In this document: piece by piece, positions 54,914 to 63,904 of the stretch
How positions within the stretch are numbered: the stretch's first letter is position 1
Layout: every line of letters begins with the position of its first letter
Assembly: GCA_018222765.1 (NCBI GenBank)
Contig: JAAEZT010000009.1
Coordinates: 62,001 to 126,000, forward strand
Reading direction: 5' to 3'
Source of the DNA: a bacterium
Lineage (GTDB): Bacteria; Verrucomicrobiota; Verrucomicrobiia; Verrucomicrobiales; Akkermansiaceae
DNA length: 64,000 bases
Position numbers and translations under genes: made by a program
Notes under the pieces: generated by a model
What the model was told of the DNA's origin: nothing
Database searches by the model: none
Seen by the model: the letters and a program-made list of their open reading frames with translations, nothing else

Positions 54914-56401
54914 CTATCCATAGATTCCGGTGAGGGCCCAGGTTTCGGGGGGGGTGAAGGAGAGTTGGAGGAGGGTTTTTCTGTTGAGTTCGATGTCCCA
55001 TTCGACTTGTTGCCAGGTGTCTTGCCACCATGATCCTGATAAGGGGAAGGGGCCGCGGAGGGTGGTGATGGTGCCTTGGTGTGGGCCGGTGAGGATGGCG
55101 AGGGGGCGCGGGAATTTTTCTTCCTTTTGGGTGGCTAGATGAACGGTAAGTGGCGGACGGAATCGGGACATGGGCAGGCGGGATTTCGACCAGTGTTCGA
55201 TGCCGGTGGGCTTGGTGAAGTCGGAAGTGAGCGGGTGGAGCTCGAGGATGTCGGGTCGATGGGTGTTGGCGACCTGGGGAATGCCGAGTCGGTGGGCTCC
55301 GACGATACCTGAAAGGCGGCGCAAGGTGTCGTCGAACTGATGCGGATCTTTGATACTGCGATGGAAGAGTTGATGTTGGGCGTGTCTTGGGAACGTGGGG
55401 GTGAGTTCGAGATGGAATTCATTGATGGGTGCGGGGGCTGAGAAGTTCTCGAGATGTGTGTGGAGGGAGTTAAGCAGGATGTCGGGCGAAAGAGTGGGCT
55501 CAGACATTTCCATGGTGCGGGCGTGTCCGGCGCCATTTTCGAAGGAAAGGTGGAAGGCCATCTCGGCGGCGGCGCGTTGATGATGGGCGAGACGATTGCA
55601 GAGGGTCTGGAGGAGGCGTCGAGCGATGAAGAGAATGGGTTCGTGATTTTCCACGGGAGGTTCGAAGATATGGCTGATTTGAAAGACGCATAAAGGTTGG
55701 TGGAGTTTGAGGAGGCGGGTGCTTTTTTCGTGGAGGATATCGTGAAGCCGTGCGAGATCGGTACCGAGGCGTTCGACGAGTCCTTGGCGTGGCAAGGCAG
55801 CGAGATCGCTGAGAGTGTTGAGTCCCCAGAGGTTAAGGACTTCGAGATCTTTGAGGGGGAAGTTGCCGCTTTTGATGAGTTCGTCCAAAGGTAAGGCGAG
55901 GGGAGAGAAGTTCTCGGGAAGGTGTCCCGGTCGGGCCGCGGTGTGGCGGGAAAGCGCGGTGAGGTGAGCGAGGTCCGGGGTGGATCCGAGGGCGGCTTGC
56001 ACAGGGAGAGCGAGGTGTTTCGAAGCATTGAGGCTGGTGTGGAGCCAATCGTTTTCGGATGAATAGAGAATGCTTGAGAGATCGAGGAGGAAGGTTTCCG
56101 GCGAGGTGAGTTCGAAGTCGGGGGTGAGGCTTTCGATGAAGGCGAGGAGTTCGCGGCGGGTTGCGATCTCGGCATCTTCGTCGGATTCCATCAAAAGAAG
56201 ATCCGCGCAGCGAGCGAGGGCGCGGGTGGTGCGGAGGCCGGGAAGAAGTCCGTGTTGCCGTGCGGCTTCGTTAACTTCGAGGAGCGATGACTTTTCGCGT
56301 TCGCCTTGCGAGAGAAGAACGGCAGCCTGTTCCGGAGCGATGCCGTCGCGCGCGAGGAGGCAGTTCAGAGAAAAGGCCGGGAAGTGGAAGCAGGAGAACA
56401 T
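54914..56401 (-). CDS. imuB: ImuB, inactive Y-family polymerase of the SOS mutasome
   Basis: 495 residues. The fold is that of Y-family polymerases, but the palm motif near the N-terminus reads FSCFHFPAFSLNCLL where an active enzyme has D-x-D, and the SDE motif is not seen, as expected of ImuB. Other family features are LLEVNEAARQHGLLPGLRTT, LNLWGLNTLSDLAALPRQGL (helix-hairpin-helix), RLHDILHEKSTRLL and the C-terminal end ETWALTGIYG, matching the GLFG/GIFG-like end of ImuB proteins. It probably acts as the hub that holds DnaE2 and the sliding clamp. It follows imuA by seven bases. Confidence 0.92.
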   Translation of the reverse strand: MFSCFHFPAFSLNCLLARDGIAPEQAAVLLSQGEREKSSLLEVNEAARQHGLLPGLRTTRALARCADLLLMESDEDAEIATRRELLAFIESLTPDFELTSPETFLLDLSSILYSSENDWLHTSLNASKHLALPVQAALGSTPDLAHLTALSRHTAARPGHLPENFSPLALPLDELIKSGNFPLKDLEVLNLWGLNTLSDLAALPRQGLVERLGTDLARLHDILHEKSTRLLKLHQPLCVFQISHIFEPPVENHEPILFIARRLLQTLCNRLAHHQRAAAEMAFHLSFENGAGHARTMEMSEPTLSPDILLNSLHTHLENFSAPAPINEFHLELTPTFPRHAQHQLFHRSIKDPHQFDDTLRRLSGIVGAHRLGIPQVANTHRPDILELHPLTSDFTKPTGIEHWSKSRLPMSRFRPPLTVHLATQKEEKFPRPLAILTGPHQGTITTLRGPFPLSGSWWQDTWQQVEWDIELNRKTLLQLSFTPPETWALTGIYG

Positions 56402-56408
56402 GGTGGAA

Positions 56409-57017
56409 TCAGAGCGCGGCGCGTTGCGCGAGGGATTTTTCCTGAAACTTTAATCGAGGTGGGTGCCGTTCGAGGTGATCGAGACTAAAATTCCCGGTGA
56501 GGCTGAGTCGTTGTTTGACCGAGGGGAGAAGAGGTTGTGGAGTAAGCGTGAGCAAGGTGGTGCCACTTTCGCGTGCTTGGTTTCGCAGGCGATGCCAGAT
56601 GGAAGTGGGAAGGCGTTTGAGTTCGCGGGCTGGAGTGAGATGGAGATCGAGCAAGACGCGCGGGAGATTGCCGTCGCGGAGGAGGAGATCGGTGCATTGG
56701 ATGGCTTGGGAAATCTCGCGACAACGGATCCAGAAGAGCTGTCGGCATTTGAGGTTGCCGTGAGAGCCGGGGTCGAAGGAATCGCGTCCGTCGATGAGGG
56801 CGAGGGGGAGATCGCATTCTTGGGAGAGGAGTTCAGAAATGAACAAAGCCATGCCCTGATTGGGCTGAGAGGAGACGACTTCGTTGATGCTACCTCGTTC
56901 GAAGGTGAGGCTGGAGGCGGCCTGGGGTTCTTCGGGAAGAGGGGTAGGACGATGCGCGGCGGGGAACTTTTCGCGAAGTTCCCGGCGAAGTTCATCGATT
57001 TCTAAAAGCGCAGACAC
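56409..57017 (-). CDS. imuA: ImuA, RecA-like mutasome protein
   Basis: 202 residues from a GTG at 57017. It resembles a truncated RecA in which the region equal to the P-loop reads VVSSQPNQGMALFISELLSQ, without a Walker A motif, as in other ImuA proteins. The later LPLALIDGRDSFDPGSHG and LPRVLLDLHLTPARELKRL follow the family pattern. It is the first gene of imuA-imuB, and the start codon comes directly after a LexA-like palindrome, leaving no room for a ribosome binding site. That suggests a leaderless mRNA, a regulatory overlap or a wrong start. Confidence 0.88.
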   Translation of the reverse strand: MSALLEIDELRRELREKFPAAHRPTPLPEEPQAASSLTFERGSINEVVSSQPNQGMALFISELLSQECDLPLALIDGRDSFDPGSHGNLKCRQLFWIRCREISQAIQCTDLLLRDGNLPRVLLDLHLTPARELKRLPTSIWHRLRNQARESGTTLLTLTPQPLLPSVKQRLSLTGNFSLDHLERHPPRLKFQEKSLAQRAAL

Positions 57018-57018
57018 A

Positions 57019-57032
57019 TGTTCATTAGAACA
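57019..57032. promoter_or_regulatory. LexA-like SOS operator of imuA
   Basis: TGTTCATTAGAACA, a perfect 5-4-5 palindrome with the same TGTTC-N4-GAACA arms as the dnaE2 operator, ends one base upstream of the imuA GTG start codon. Confidence 0.78.
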
Positions 57033-57142
57033 GTATTTTATGAGTGGTCAAGCGGTGATATTGGGTTTGGTTTTTTTTGACCGCGGATCTCGCGAATGGA
57101 CGCGGACCCATTCATGAACCCTGCAGAAGTTTATTTGTGGAG

Positions 57143-59473
57143 CTACTTCGCCTTCGCCTCGAATTCGGGGAGTTTCTTCAGAGCCTCGGGGGTGCCGATG
57201 GCTTTGAGGCAGGTGACGACTTTGGCTGCTGCGGTCTTTTTGTCCTCGGGGGATTTGGAGTAGAGGCTTTCGACAATAATGTAGTGGCGGAGAGCTTCGT
57301 CGGGTTTTTTGGCGGCCATTTCAATATCCCCAGCGTGGAGACGGAGGGCGATGTCTAGTTGGCCTTGCGGGCGGAGGTCGAGAGCGTTGGAGGCAGCCTG
57401 ACGAGCTTCTTCGAATTTTTGGGATTCAACGAAAGCCTGGGATTGGAAGAAATGAGCCTCCGCTTTTCGGTAGGGTGATTCTTCAAGTTTGAGAATCTCC
57501 TCAGCGGCTTTGAGAGCGTCGGCGGGTTTCTTGGCAGCGAGCGAGGATTTCGCGAACAGTCGCCAGATTACCGGCTGGATTTTCTCTTTGCTGGTGGAAA
57601 TGCCTTCCTTGAGAAAGGCCCAACCTTTTTGATGTTGTTCCGCTTTGGCAAGATTGGCACCGAGCCAGGTGGTGATGGCAGAAGGAAGTGGGGCGTTGCG
57701 ATCGCTTTGGCGGAGAAGTTCGATCTCCTTTTGCAGTAGCTCTAGGTCACTGGCCTGAAAGGCGCATCGGATAAGAATGGGGCCGACTTGGGTGGTGAAT
57801 TTTTCGGGTGCTAACTCCCGGGCCTTCACAAGATGAGGTAGGCTCTTGGCGTGGTTCTTGAGACGGTATTCGTTCCATCCGAGCCAGAAGTTTGCCGAGG
57901 CTTTTGTTTCGTTATCGAGCGTGGATATCGCGAGGAGCTTTTCCTGGACGTCAACCAGCTTGGGATAATCCTTGCGTTCCTGGTAAAGCGCGCTGAGGCG
58001 TTGCATGAGATTTAGGCGGAGCTTCTCGTCAGTAGTTTTGGTGAGGATGGTTTCGTAATCCTTGAGCGCGGCATCAGTCTGACCTTGCTTGGAATAAATT
58101 TCGGCACGATTAAGGAGAAGGGAGGTTTCCTGTTTGGCTCCGGGGTGTCCGCGGAAGAAGGCGGCGATGGCATCGAGGCTTTCTTGCTCCAGATTCAGAG
58201 CGATCGCTGACTTGGCTAGATGATAGCGGGTCCCCAGTAGGTTTGATTTATCAATGAGTCCGAGACGAAGTTCCTGATAGTGATCGAGGGCGGAGCGGTA
58301 GTTCTTTTTCTTGTAATAGTGGTTCGCCAGAAGAAGTCGAATCGAGTGGGTCTTGGCATCAAGCTTTTGTTCTTCTCCGTATTGTTGAAGGAAGATTTCC
58401 GCTTTACGGGGAAAGTCGGGGGCTTTCGTCAAGTGACTGCGAACAAGGGCGCGGTAGGAGGCCTGATAGCCGGTCATGGTCTTGGGCGAAAGTTTGGAGA
58501 CTTCGACTTCGAGCCTGGAAACTTCTTTGGTGTTGCCAAGCGCTTCGTGTGACTTGGCGGCCATAATGAGGCGTTGGAGAGCTGTTTTTTGCTCGAGCTT
58601 GAAGTTTCCTTTATTGAAGACGTCGATAACGGATTGCCATTCCTTGTCCTGATAGTGGAGATTCATCAGGGCAACCTGGCTTTGCCCGAGCCATTCGCGG
58701 GAACCGGGGTCGCTCATGGATCTGGTGAACCAAAATTTGGTGGCTTTCGTGTCGCCGAGTTTTTGGGAGAGGAGAGCGGCTTGGAGAATGGCGTCGGTTT
58801 TGACCTCCTTGTTATTCGAGTCAGTCAAGGTGACGTAGAGCTCGAAAGCCTGTCGGTGCTGGCTCTTTTGTTGGTAAAGTTGAGCCAAGGTGAGGCGGGC
58901 CCGTTCGATGTAGGGGCTGCCCTTGTCTTCTAGCACGGCGTTGAGGGCCGGAATGGTAAGCGCGTCGTTTTTGAGTTTGTGGAAACAGACGAACCGTTTG
59001 TAGAGAGCGTCGTGGCGAATCTTATCTTTGTCGGTGGTTTTCGCAAGAATACGGAACCATTTTGATGCTGAAAGCCACTGTTTTTTTTCGTAGTCGTCGG
59101 TCGCGAGGTAGTGGGAAGCTGCAGAGACGAAAGGTCCGCTGGTCCAGCGGGTCGCGGTGGTTTCGAAGCAATTGCGGCTGGCTTTATCTTCGCCCAATTC
59201 ACGATAGCAGAGAGCAAGGAAATACCAGCTTTCGATGGCTTTGGTGTTTTTTGGGTGGGAACGAAGGAGTCGATCGAATTTTTTGGCGGCGAGGCGGTAG
59301 GCTTCTTTTTTCGCGTCGGGGTTCTCCTCTCTCTTGGCTTCGTTGTAGTAATGCGAGGCAAGATCGTAGAGATCCTGAACGGGGTTTGACTCAAGCGGCT
59401 TCGAGGCGGGCGCTTCTGGTTCCTGGGCCGCGAGCGGAAGAAAAAAGAGAATGAGAAAAATGGGAAGTCTCAT
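57143..59473 (-). CDS. Large periplasmic TPR protein
   Basis: 776 residues with a signal peptide (MRLPIFLILFFLPLAAQ). The whole mature protein is helical and made of tetratricopeptide-like repeats, for example AIESWYFLALCYRELGEDKA, GTRYHLAKSAIALNLEQES and AALKDYETILTKTTDEKLRL, with no extra domain visible. It is the last gene of exbB-exbD-TPR, 35 bases after exbD, and would be a periplasmic or outer-membrane interaction partner of this motor unit. Its substrates are unknown. Confidence 0.88.
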   Translation of the reverse strand: MRLPIFLILFFLPLAAQEPEAPASKPLESNPVQDLYDLASHYYNEAKREENPDAKKEAYRLAAKKFDRLLRSHPKNTKAIESWYFLALCYRELGEDKASRNCFETTATRWTSGPFVSAASHYLATDDYEKKQWLSASKWFRILAKTTDKDKIRHDALYKRFVCFHKLKNDALTIPALNAVLEDKGSPYIERARLTLAQLYQQKSQHRQAFELYVTLTDSNNKEVKTDAILQAALLSQKLGDTKATKFWFTRSMSDPGSREWLGQSQVALMNLHYQDKEWQSVIDVFNKGNFKLEQKTALQRLIMAAKSHEALGNTKEVSRLEVEVSKLSPKTMTGYQASYRALVRSHLTKAPDFPRKAEIFLQQYGEEQKLDAKTHSIRLLLANHYYKKKNYRSALDHYQELRLGLIDKSNLLGTRYHLAKSAIALNLEQESLDAIAAFFRGHPGAKQETSLLLNRAEIYSKQGQTDAALKDYETILTKTTDEKLRLNLMQRLSALYQERKDYPKLVDVQEKLLAISTLDNETKASANFWLGWNEYRLKNHAKSLPHLVKARELAPEKFTTQVGPILIRCAFQASDLELLQKEIELLRQSDRNAPLPSAITTWLGANLAKAEQHQKGWAFLKEGISTSKEKIQPVIWRLFAKSSLAAKKPADALKAAEEILKLEESPYRKAEAHFFQSQAFVESQKFEEARQAASNALDLRPQGQLDIALRLHAGDIEMAAKKPDEALRHYIIVESLYSKSPEDKKTAAAKVVTCLKAIGTPEALKKLPEFEAKAK

Positions 59474-59508
59474 GAAGTTGCTGGTAGAAGCGAGGCCCGG
59501 GAGGAGAT

Positions 59509-59952
59509 TTATTTAGACGGAGCCGAAGCGCGGTTGGCGAAGCGGATATTCCAGATGCCGGCCTTTTGGATTTCGTCCATGACTTCAAAAAGAATTTGGT
59601 TGGTGCCATCGGCATCGCACCGAATGCGGACCGGTTGTTGATCGGCTTGATCCTGACCGGCGATCTTGGCGTTTTCCATGATACGCTCGAGCATTTCCCG
59701 CAGCTGATCCTTGGTGTAAACCTCGTTGTTGATGGTGATGATGCCGTCCTTGGTGAGATTGACCACAATTTCGTTCGAGACTCGTGCATCTTGGGAGCCC
59801 TGGGTAGAAGTAGGTACGGAAACACGGGTATCTTTCTCCTGTTCTGTGATTTGGTAGGTCACGAGGAAGAAGATGAGGAGCAGGAACACGATATCGATCA
59901 TCGGCGCGAGCTGAAAGCTGGCCGGTGGCGGAGTGTTATCGCGGATGCGCAT
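59509..59952 (-). CDS. Biopolymer transport protein, ExbD/TolR family
   Basis: 147 residues. A short cytoplasmic tail (MRIRDNTPPP) precedes one membrane helix carrying the proton-path aspartate in LAPMIDIVFLLLIFFLVTYQ (Asp19). The periplasmic part has IVVNLTKDGIITINNEVYTK and a C-terminal ISQ-like RIRCDADGTNQILFEVMDEI segment, all ExbD/TolR features. It should form a proton-driven complex with the ExbB-like protein encoded 21 bases upstream. Confidence 0.95.
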   Translation of the reverse strand: MRIRDNTPPPASFQLAPMIDIVFLLLIFFLVTYQITEQEKDTRVSVPTSTQGSQDARVSNEIVVNLTKDGIITINNEVYTKDQLREMLERIMENAKIAGQDQADQQPVRIRCDADGTNQILFEVMDEIQKAGIWNIRFANRASAPSK

Positions 59953-59973
59953 TTTTGGGGTAGGTGAAAATGG

Positions 59974-60750
59974 TTACTCGCTCATGCCGGCGGGACGGTA
60001 GACCTCGTGAGAGCCTTGGGAGGCAATGCGTTCTTCGGTGATCTGCCCGCCAATCAGGGCGAGGATATGTGTGCCGGCGGCTTCGAGTTCAGCGATGTGG
60101 TTTTGCACGCGTCCGCGGAAGTAGGAGTAGAAGGTCATCGCGATAATACTGATGACCAGTCCGGCCGCGGTGGTAATGAGGGCCTCCCAGACTCCTTCGG
60201 CGAGTTCAAGTTGCTTGGTGCCTTCAATATTGCCATTGGCGATTTCCATGAATGATTTAATCATTCCGATGACCGTGCCTAGAAGACCGATCATGGGGGC
60301 GATCCCACCGATGTCGGCGAGGTAGCTAATTCGCTGGCTGAGAATGCCACTTTGGCGGGAGGCCTCGGCCTCGGCGATCTCGCGGATCTCAGGGCGGCTG
60401 GCGGTGGGGTTCTTAGTGAGAAAGTCGAGAGTCTTTTGGGTCACTCGGGCAACAGACTCATTGCGACGATGGCAATAAGCGATGAGGCCGAGATAGTCGC
60501 GCTTGCGGATCATGGCCTCGGCGGCATTCATGAACTTGTTGGTAACGACCGTGCTGCGGCGCAGGGTAAGGAAATAGAGGAGGACCAGAATCAGCGTGAA
60601 AATGGAAAGCGCGACAAGCGCCGTCATTACCCAGCCGCCTTTCGAGAGGAGCTCGATGATGGTGAGATCTTTTTTTGCAGTTTCTTCGGCAGCCGAAGCC
60701 AACGAAGGAAGGAGCGCGAGGAGAAGCGCCGGAATGAAAGGGTGTTTCAT
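59974..60750 (-). CDS. MotA/TolQ/ExbB proton channel family protein
   Basis: 258 residues with an N-terminal signal peptide (MKHPFIPALLLALLPSLASA), as in ExbB proteins that have a periplasmic N-terminus. Three membrane helices follow (GGWVMTALVALSIFTLILVL; SYLADIGGIAPMIGLLGTVI; EALITTAAGLVISIIAMTFY), and the ExbB/TolQ block LLGTVIGMIKSF is present. It is the first gene of the exbB-exbD-TPR unit. It energises either TonB-dependent uptake or an envelope function; no tonB gene is in the window. Confidence 0.95.
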   Translation of the reverse strand: MKHPFIPALLLALLPSLASAAEETAKKDLTIIELLSKGGWVMTALVALSIFTLILVLLYFLTLRRSTVVTNKFMNAAEAMIRKRDYLGLIAYCHRRNESVARVTQKTLDFLTKNPTASRPEIREIAEAEASRQSGILSQRISYLADIGGIAPMIGLLGTVIGMIKSFMEIANGNIEGTKQLELAEGVWEALITTAAGLVISIIAMTFYSYFRGRVQNHIAELEAAGTHILALIGGQITEERIASQGSHEVYRPAGMSE

Positions 60751-60875
60751 ATTTGTTAGGAAAGTCTAACTGTTCAACGCCGGGTTGCAAGTGCAGGAAA
60801 AGCCTCATTTAAATGCTGGGTTGCACGTGGCGCCGTGCTGGATTACGAGTCTCCAGTCGTTGATCTTCCAAGGAA

Positions 60876-62435
60876 ATGTCCCAATTACCAGCCCTCAGAG
60901 CCCGCCTTCCAAAGGTGACCCAAAAACCGGGGGTCTACCTGATGAAGGACCGGTTGGGTTCGATTATCTACGTTGGGAAGGCGCGAAATATCCGAAAGCG
61001 TCTACAAACCTACTTTATGCCCTCGGGCAAAAAGCGGGCCGATATTAAGACCCGGGCTCTCATCGACTCGATCTTTGACTTTGAAACCCACGAAGTTCGC
61101 AATGAAGAGGAGGCCTTCCTTCTTGAGGGAAAGTTGATCAAGCAATACCGGCCTCGCTACAACGTGAGCTTTCGGGACGACAAGCGCTTTCTCATGGTGA
61201 AAGTGAATCTGAACGATCCCTGGCCTAAGTTTTCCACGACCCGACTGAAAAAGGGGGACAAGGCGAAGTATTTCGGTCCTTTCGTGCAGGCTGCGGCGGT
61301 GAAGGGGATTGTCGGCTGGTTGAATCGCGAGCTGGGTCTACGGAACTGTCGCCCTAGAAATCCCGGCGAACAAGATTACAAGCACTGTAATGCCGACATC
61401 ATTCGGAATTGCTCGGCGCCTTGTATTGGGAAGATTGAGCGTGAGAGTTATCTCGAACGGGTGCAGGAGGCTTGCGATCTTCTGGGCGGAAAGGGGAAAC
61501 GCGAAAGACTCAAAGGGCTGAGGGTCGAGATGGAGCAAGCGGCGATGAGACAGGATTTCGAACGGGCTGCAAAGTTGCGTGATGTTATTATGAATATCGA
61601 ACGGGCTCTCAGTCCGGCACGGCAGTTTTCGAGGGGTCGCGGGGTGCCCACTACCATCCAACCTAAGGAAGATCTCGCCGAGTTGGCGGACTGGCTTTCC
61701 TTGGAGGGACCGCCGGAGATTATGGAGTGCTTCGACATCTCAAATATTTCTTCAACTCACATTGTGGCCTCGATGGTGCGTTTTAAAAACGGCCTGCCTG
61801 ACAATCAAAATTACCGTCGATATCGGATCAAGACGGTAGAGGGACAGAATGACTTTGCCAGCATGGCTGAAGTGGTTCGACGGCGCTATGGCCGGATTCT
61901 CATGGAGAACATAAAGGCAAATCCTGACGTTGCTGAAGAAAGCCAGGAAGAGGCGATTGAAGCATTACGGAGATTAGCTGAGGAGGGAAAGAGTCCCATC
62001 ACTTTACCTAATCTTGTCATTGTGGATGGTGGTAAAGGCCAGTTGAGCTCGGCAACCACCGAGTTACAGCGGCTGGGTTTGGGAGGTTTACCCATTGTCG
62101 GATTGGCAAAACAACGCGAGGAGATTTTTCAGCCCGGAGAAAGTAGTCCCGTGAGCATTCCACATGATCGTGGGGCCTTGAAATTGATGCAGCGAATTCG
62201 CGACGAAGCTCACCGCTATGCCAATGGCTATAACGAGCTGCTGCTCCGAAAGCGAGTGAAGGAAAGCCTCCTCGATGATTGCCCGGGGATTTCTCCAGCG
62301 AAGAAGAACTCTTTGCTCAAGAAATTCGGCTCAGTGGCCCGAATTCGAAAAAAGACCGCAGCGGATATCGCAGCCCTTCCAGGGTTTTCGAAAAAGTCGG
62401 CGGAGGAGATCCTTAATTTTCTGCGAAGCAATTGA
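60876..62435 (+). CDS. uvrC: Excinuclease ABC subunit C
   Basis: 519 residues, somewhat shorter than the usual 600 or so. UvrC makes the two incisions around a DNA lesion in nucleotide excision repair. The N-terminal GIY-YIG nuclease reads PGVYLMKDRLGSIIYVGKAR; a cysteine cluster (LRNCRPRN, then YKHCNADIIRNCSAPCIG) matches the iron-sulfur region of UvrC; the UVR motif is QAAMRQDFERAAKLRDVI. The C-terminal endonuclease shows ECFDISNISSTHIVASMVRF and VIVDGGKGQLSSA, and a helix-hairpin-helix (SLLKKFGSVARIRKKTAADI) ends it. No SOS palindrome is seen upstream. Confidence 0.96.
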   Translation: MSQLPALRARLPKVTQKPGVYLMKDRLGSIIYVGKARNIRKRLQTYFMPSGKKRADIKTRALIDSIFDFETHEVRNEEEAFLLEGKLIKQYRPRYNVSFRDDKRFLMVKVNLNDPWPKFSTTRLKKGDKAKYFGPFVQAAAVKGIVGWLNRELGLRNCRPRNPGEQDYKHCNADIIRNCSAPCIGKIERESYLERVQEACDLLGGKGKRERLKGLRVEMEQAAMRQDFERAAKLRDVIMNIERALSPARQFSRGRGVPTTIQPKEDLAELADWLSLEGPPEIMECFDISNISSTHIVASMVRFKNGLPDNQNYRRYRIKTVEGQNDFASMAEVVRRRYGRILMENIKANPDVAEESQEEAIEALRRLAEEGKSPITLPNLVIVDGGKGQLSSATTELQRLGLGGLPIVGLAKQREEIFQPGESSPVSIPHDRGALKLMQRIRDEAHRYANGYNELLLRKRVKESLLDDCPGISPAKKNSLLKKFGSVARIRKKTAADIAALPGFSKKSAEEILNFLRSN

Positions 62436-62635
62436 TTTTCATGATGAGCAATTTACTGAAAGTCAATCTGATGCCGACATGGAGTAAAGTCTTTGGCCCA
62501 TACAAACAAGTTTCGAGGAATGGAATAGGTCCTGAAGAGTTTTTTGGACTTTGGTGCTCGCAGCGCCCGATTTGAGCTTGAAGCTCAGGGCTTTCAACTC
62601 CTGCGAGGATGAGTTGGTCTTTCAGTCCGGATGAA

Positions 62636-63862
62636 TTACTCGCCAAGGCAGTATAGGACCTCGCGGCGGGTGCCCTCGGTACGGAAACCGACGCGCATGT
62701 AGAGTTCGTCGCCGATAAAAACAGGTGAAGCATAAGTGTCGTCACCGAGTTGGTTTTGCGCGATTTGTTCAAACTTTTCCGGGGTGGCTTTGAACACCGT
62801 GGTCTGTCCATTTTTAATAGGAGCATAGATCAGACCGTTCGCGAAGGTCGGTGATGCCATCACTCCGCCCCGTCCGAGCCGTTGACTCCAATGCTCTTCA
62901 CCGGTTTTGGTATCCCAGCAAAGGGCGAAGCCTTTGTCGGTGACGGTGTACAGTTCGTTGCCGTGAACCAACATGGATTGCTCGTAGGTACGCTCTTTGT
63001 TTTGCCAGAGGAGCTTTCCTGAGCCATCGGCGGCGTAGGCGGCTGTTTGGTTTTTAGGATAGCCTCCGCTGGCGAAGACCGAGTCCTTGTTCCAAACAAC
63101 TGTGCCGCAGGTGCTTTTGGAAATATGGGGTGCTTCCCAGAGAAGTTTTCCCGTGAGCGGATCCTGACTGGTGACTTTCAACTGACCGGAACTGAGAAGC
63201 TGATCCTTCCCCGCGACATGTCCCACCACAGGGGTTGACCAACTCGCCATGGTGTTTCGGTCGGTGCGCCATTTTTCTTCTCCTGTTTTCGTTTCGATGG
63301 CGACGAGATAGCCCTTGGGCTCGTAGTCAGAGGTGATGTAGATAAGTCCTTTGTGGTAGGCCGGAGTCGAGCCGTATCCGAAGTCGCGGTCGGGAAGGTA
63401 ATCGCCAATCACTTTATTCCAGGCAATATCGCCATTAGGTTTGACTGCGGTGAGTTGGAGCTTCCCGCGATTGTGGAAGAGGGTAATGACGCGCTCGCCG
63501 TCCCAAACGGGAGTCTGCGAAGCATGTGTGTTTTCCTTGTGGATTCCTTTTGGGAGTCCGCCCTTGTTGATGATTTTTGTCCAAAGGATCCTTCCGCTTG
63601 TCCGATCGATGGTGACAAGAGATTGCGTGCCAGCTTTCTCATCTCCGGTGGTGAGATAAATTCGATTACCAACCACGATGGGCGTGGAATGCCCTAACCC
63701 CGGGAGTTCGGTCTGCCAGCGGACATTCTTTTCATTGGACCATTCCGTGACCGGTTTGGCAGCAGCAGCGGCATGGTTGTTGGAGGTGGGGCCACGCCAA
63801 TGTGGCCAATCAGCAGCGAGTGTAAATCCAGCGAGGAGAAGCGAGAGCGTGAGGGCTTTCAT
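62636..63862 (-). CDS. Secreted PQQ-like beta-propeller repeat protein
   Basis: 408 residues with a signal peptide (MKALTLSLLLAGFTLAADWPHWRGPTS). The mature part consists of propeller blades with the repeating W-pattern of quinoprotein-like proteins: LVTIDRTSGRILWTKIINKG, VAIETKTGEEKWRTDRNTMA, VTSQDPLTGKLLWEAPHI, YAADGSGKLLWQNKERTYEQ and LCWDTKTGEEHWSQRLGRGG. The DWPHWRGP start is typical of secreted verrucomicrobial and planctomycete members. No obvious PQQ ligand set is seen, so it may be a binding scaffold like BamB rather than a dehydrogenase. It is convergent with uvrC across a 200-base gap. Confidence 0.9.
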   Translation of the reverse strand: MKALTLSLLLAGFTLAADWPHWRGPTSNNHAAAAAKPVTEWSNEKNVRWQTELPGLGHSTPIVVGNRIYLTTGDEKAGTQSLVTIDRTSGRILWTKIINKGGLPKGIHKENTHASQTPVWDGERVITLFHNRGKLQLTAVKPNGDIAWNKVIGDYLPDRDFGYGSTPAYHKGLIYITSDYEPKGYLVAIETKTGEEKWRTDRNTMASWSTPVVGHVAGKDQLLSSGQLKVTSQDPLTGKLLWEAPHISKSTCGTVVWNKDSVFASGGYPKNQTAAYAADGSGKLLWQNKERTYEQSMLVHGNELYTVTDKGFALCWDTKTGEEHWSQRLGRGGVMASPTFANGLIYAPIKNGQTTVFKATPEKFEQIAQNQLGDDTYASPVFIGDELYMRVGFRTEGTRREVLYCLGE

Positions 63863-63904
63863 AGTGAATTTGCGTCTGGGGTCGGAGTTTTCGCGAAACG
63901 GGCA

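Noticed and set aside
55135-56175. Long open frame of 346 codons on minus inside imuB
   Set aside because: It is out of frame with imuB on the same strand, has a low-complexity composition rich in Ser, Pro and Arg and no recognisable domain; a frame shadow.
60780-60837. Near-identical direct repeats GGGTTGCAAGTG and GGGTTGCACGTG before uvrC
   Set aside because: Two short imperfect copies about 43 bases apart; too weak to separate from chance, and no promoter spacing is evident.
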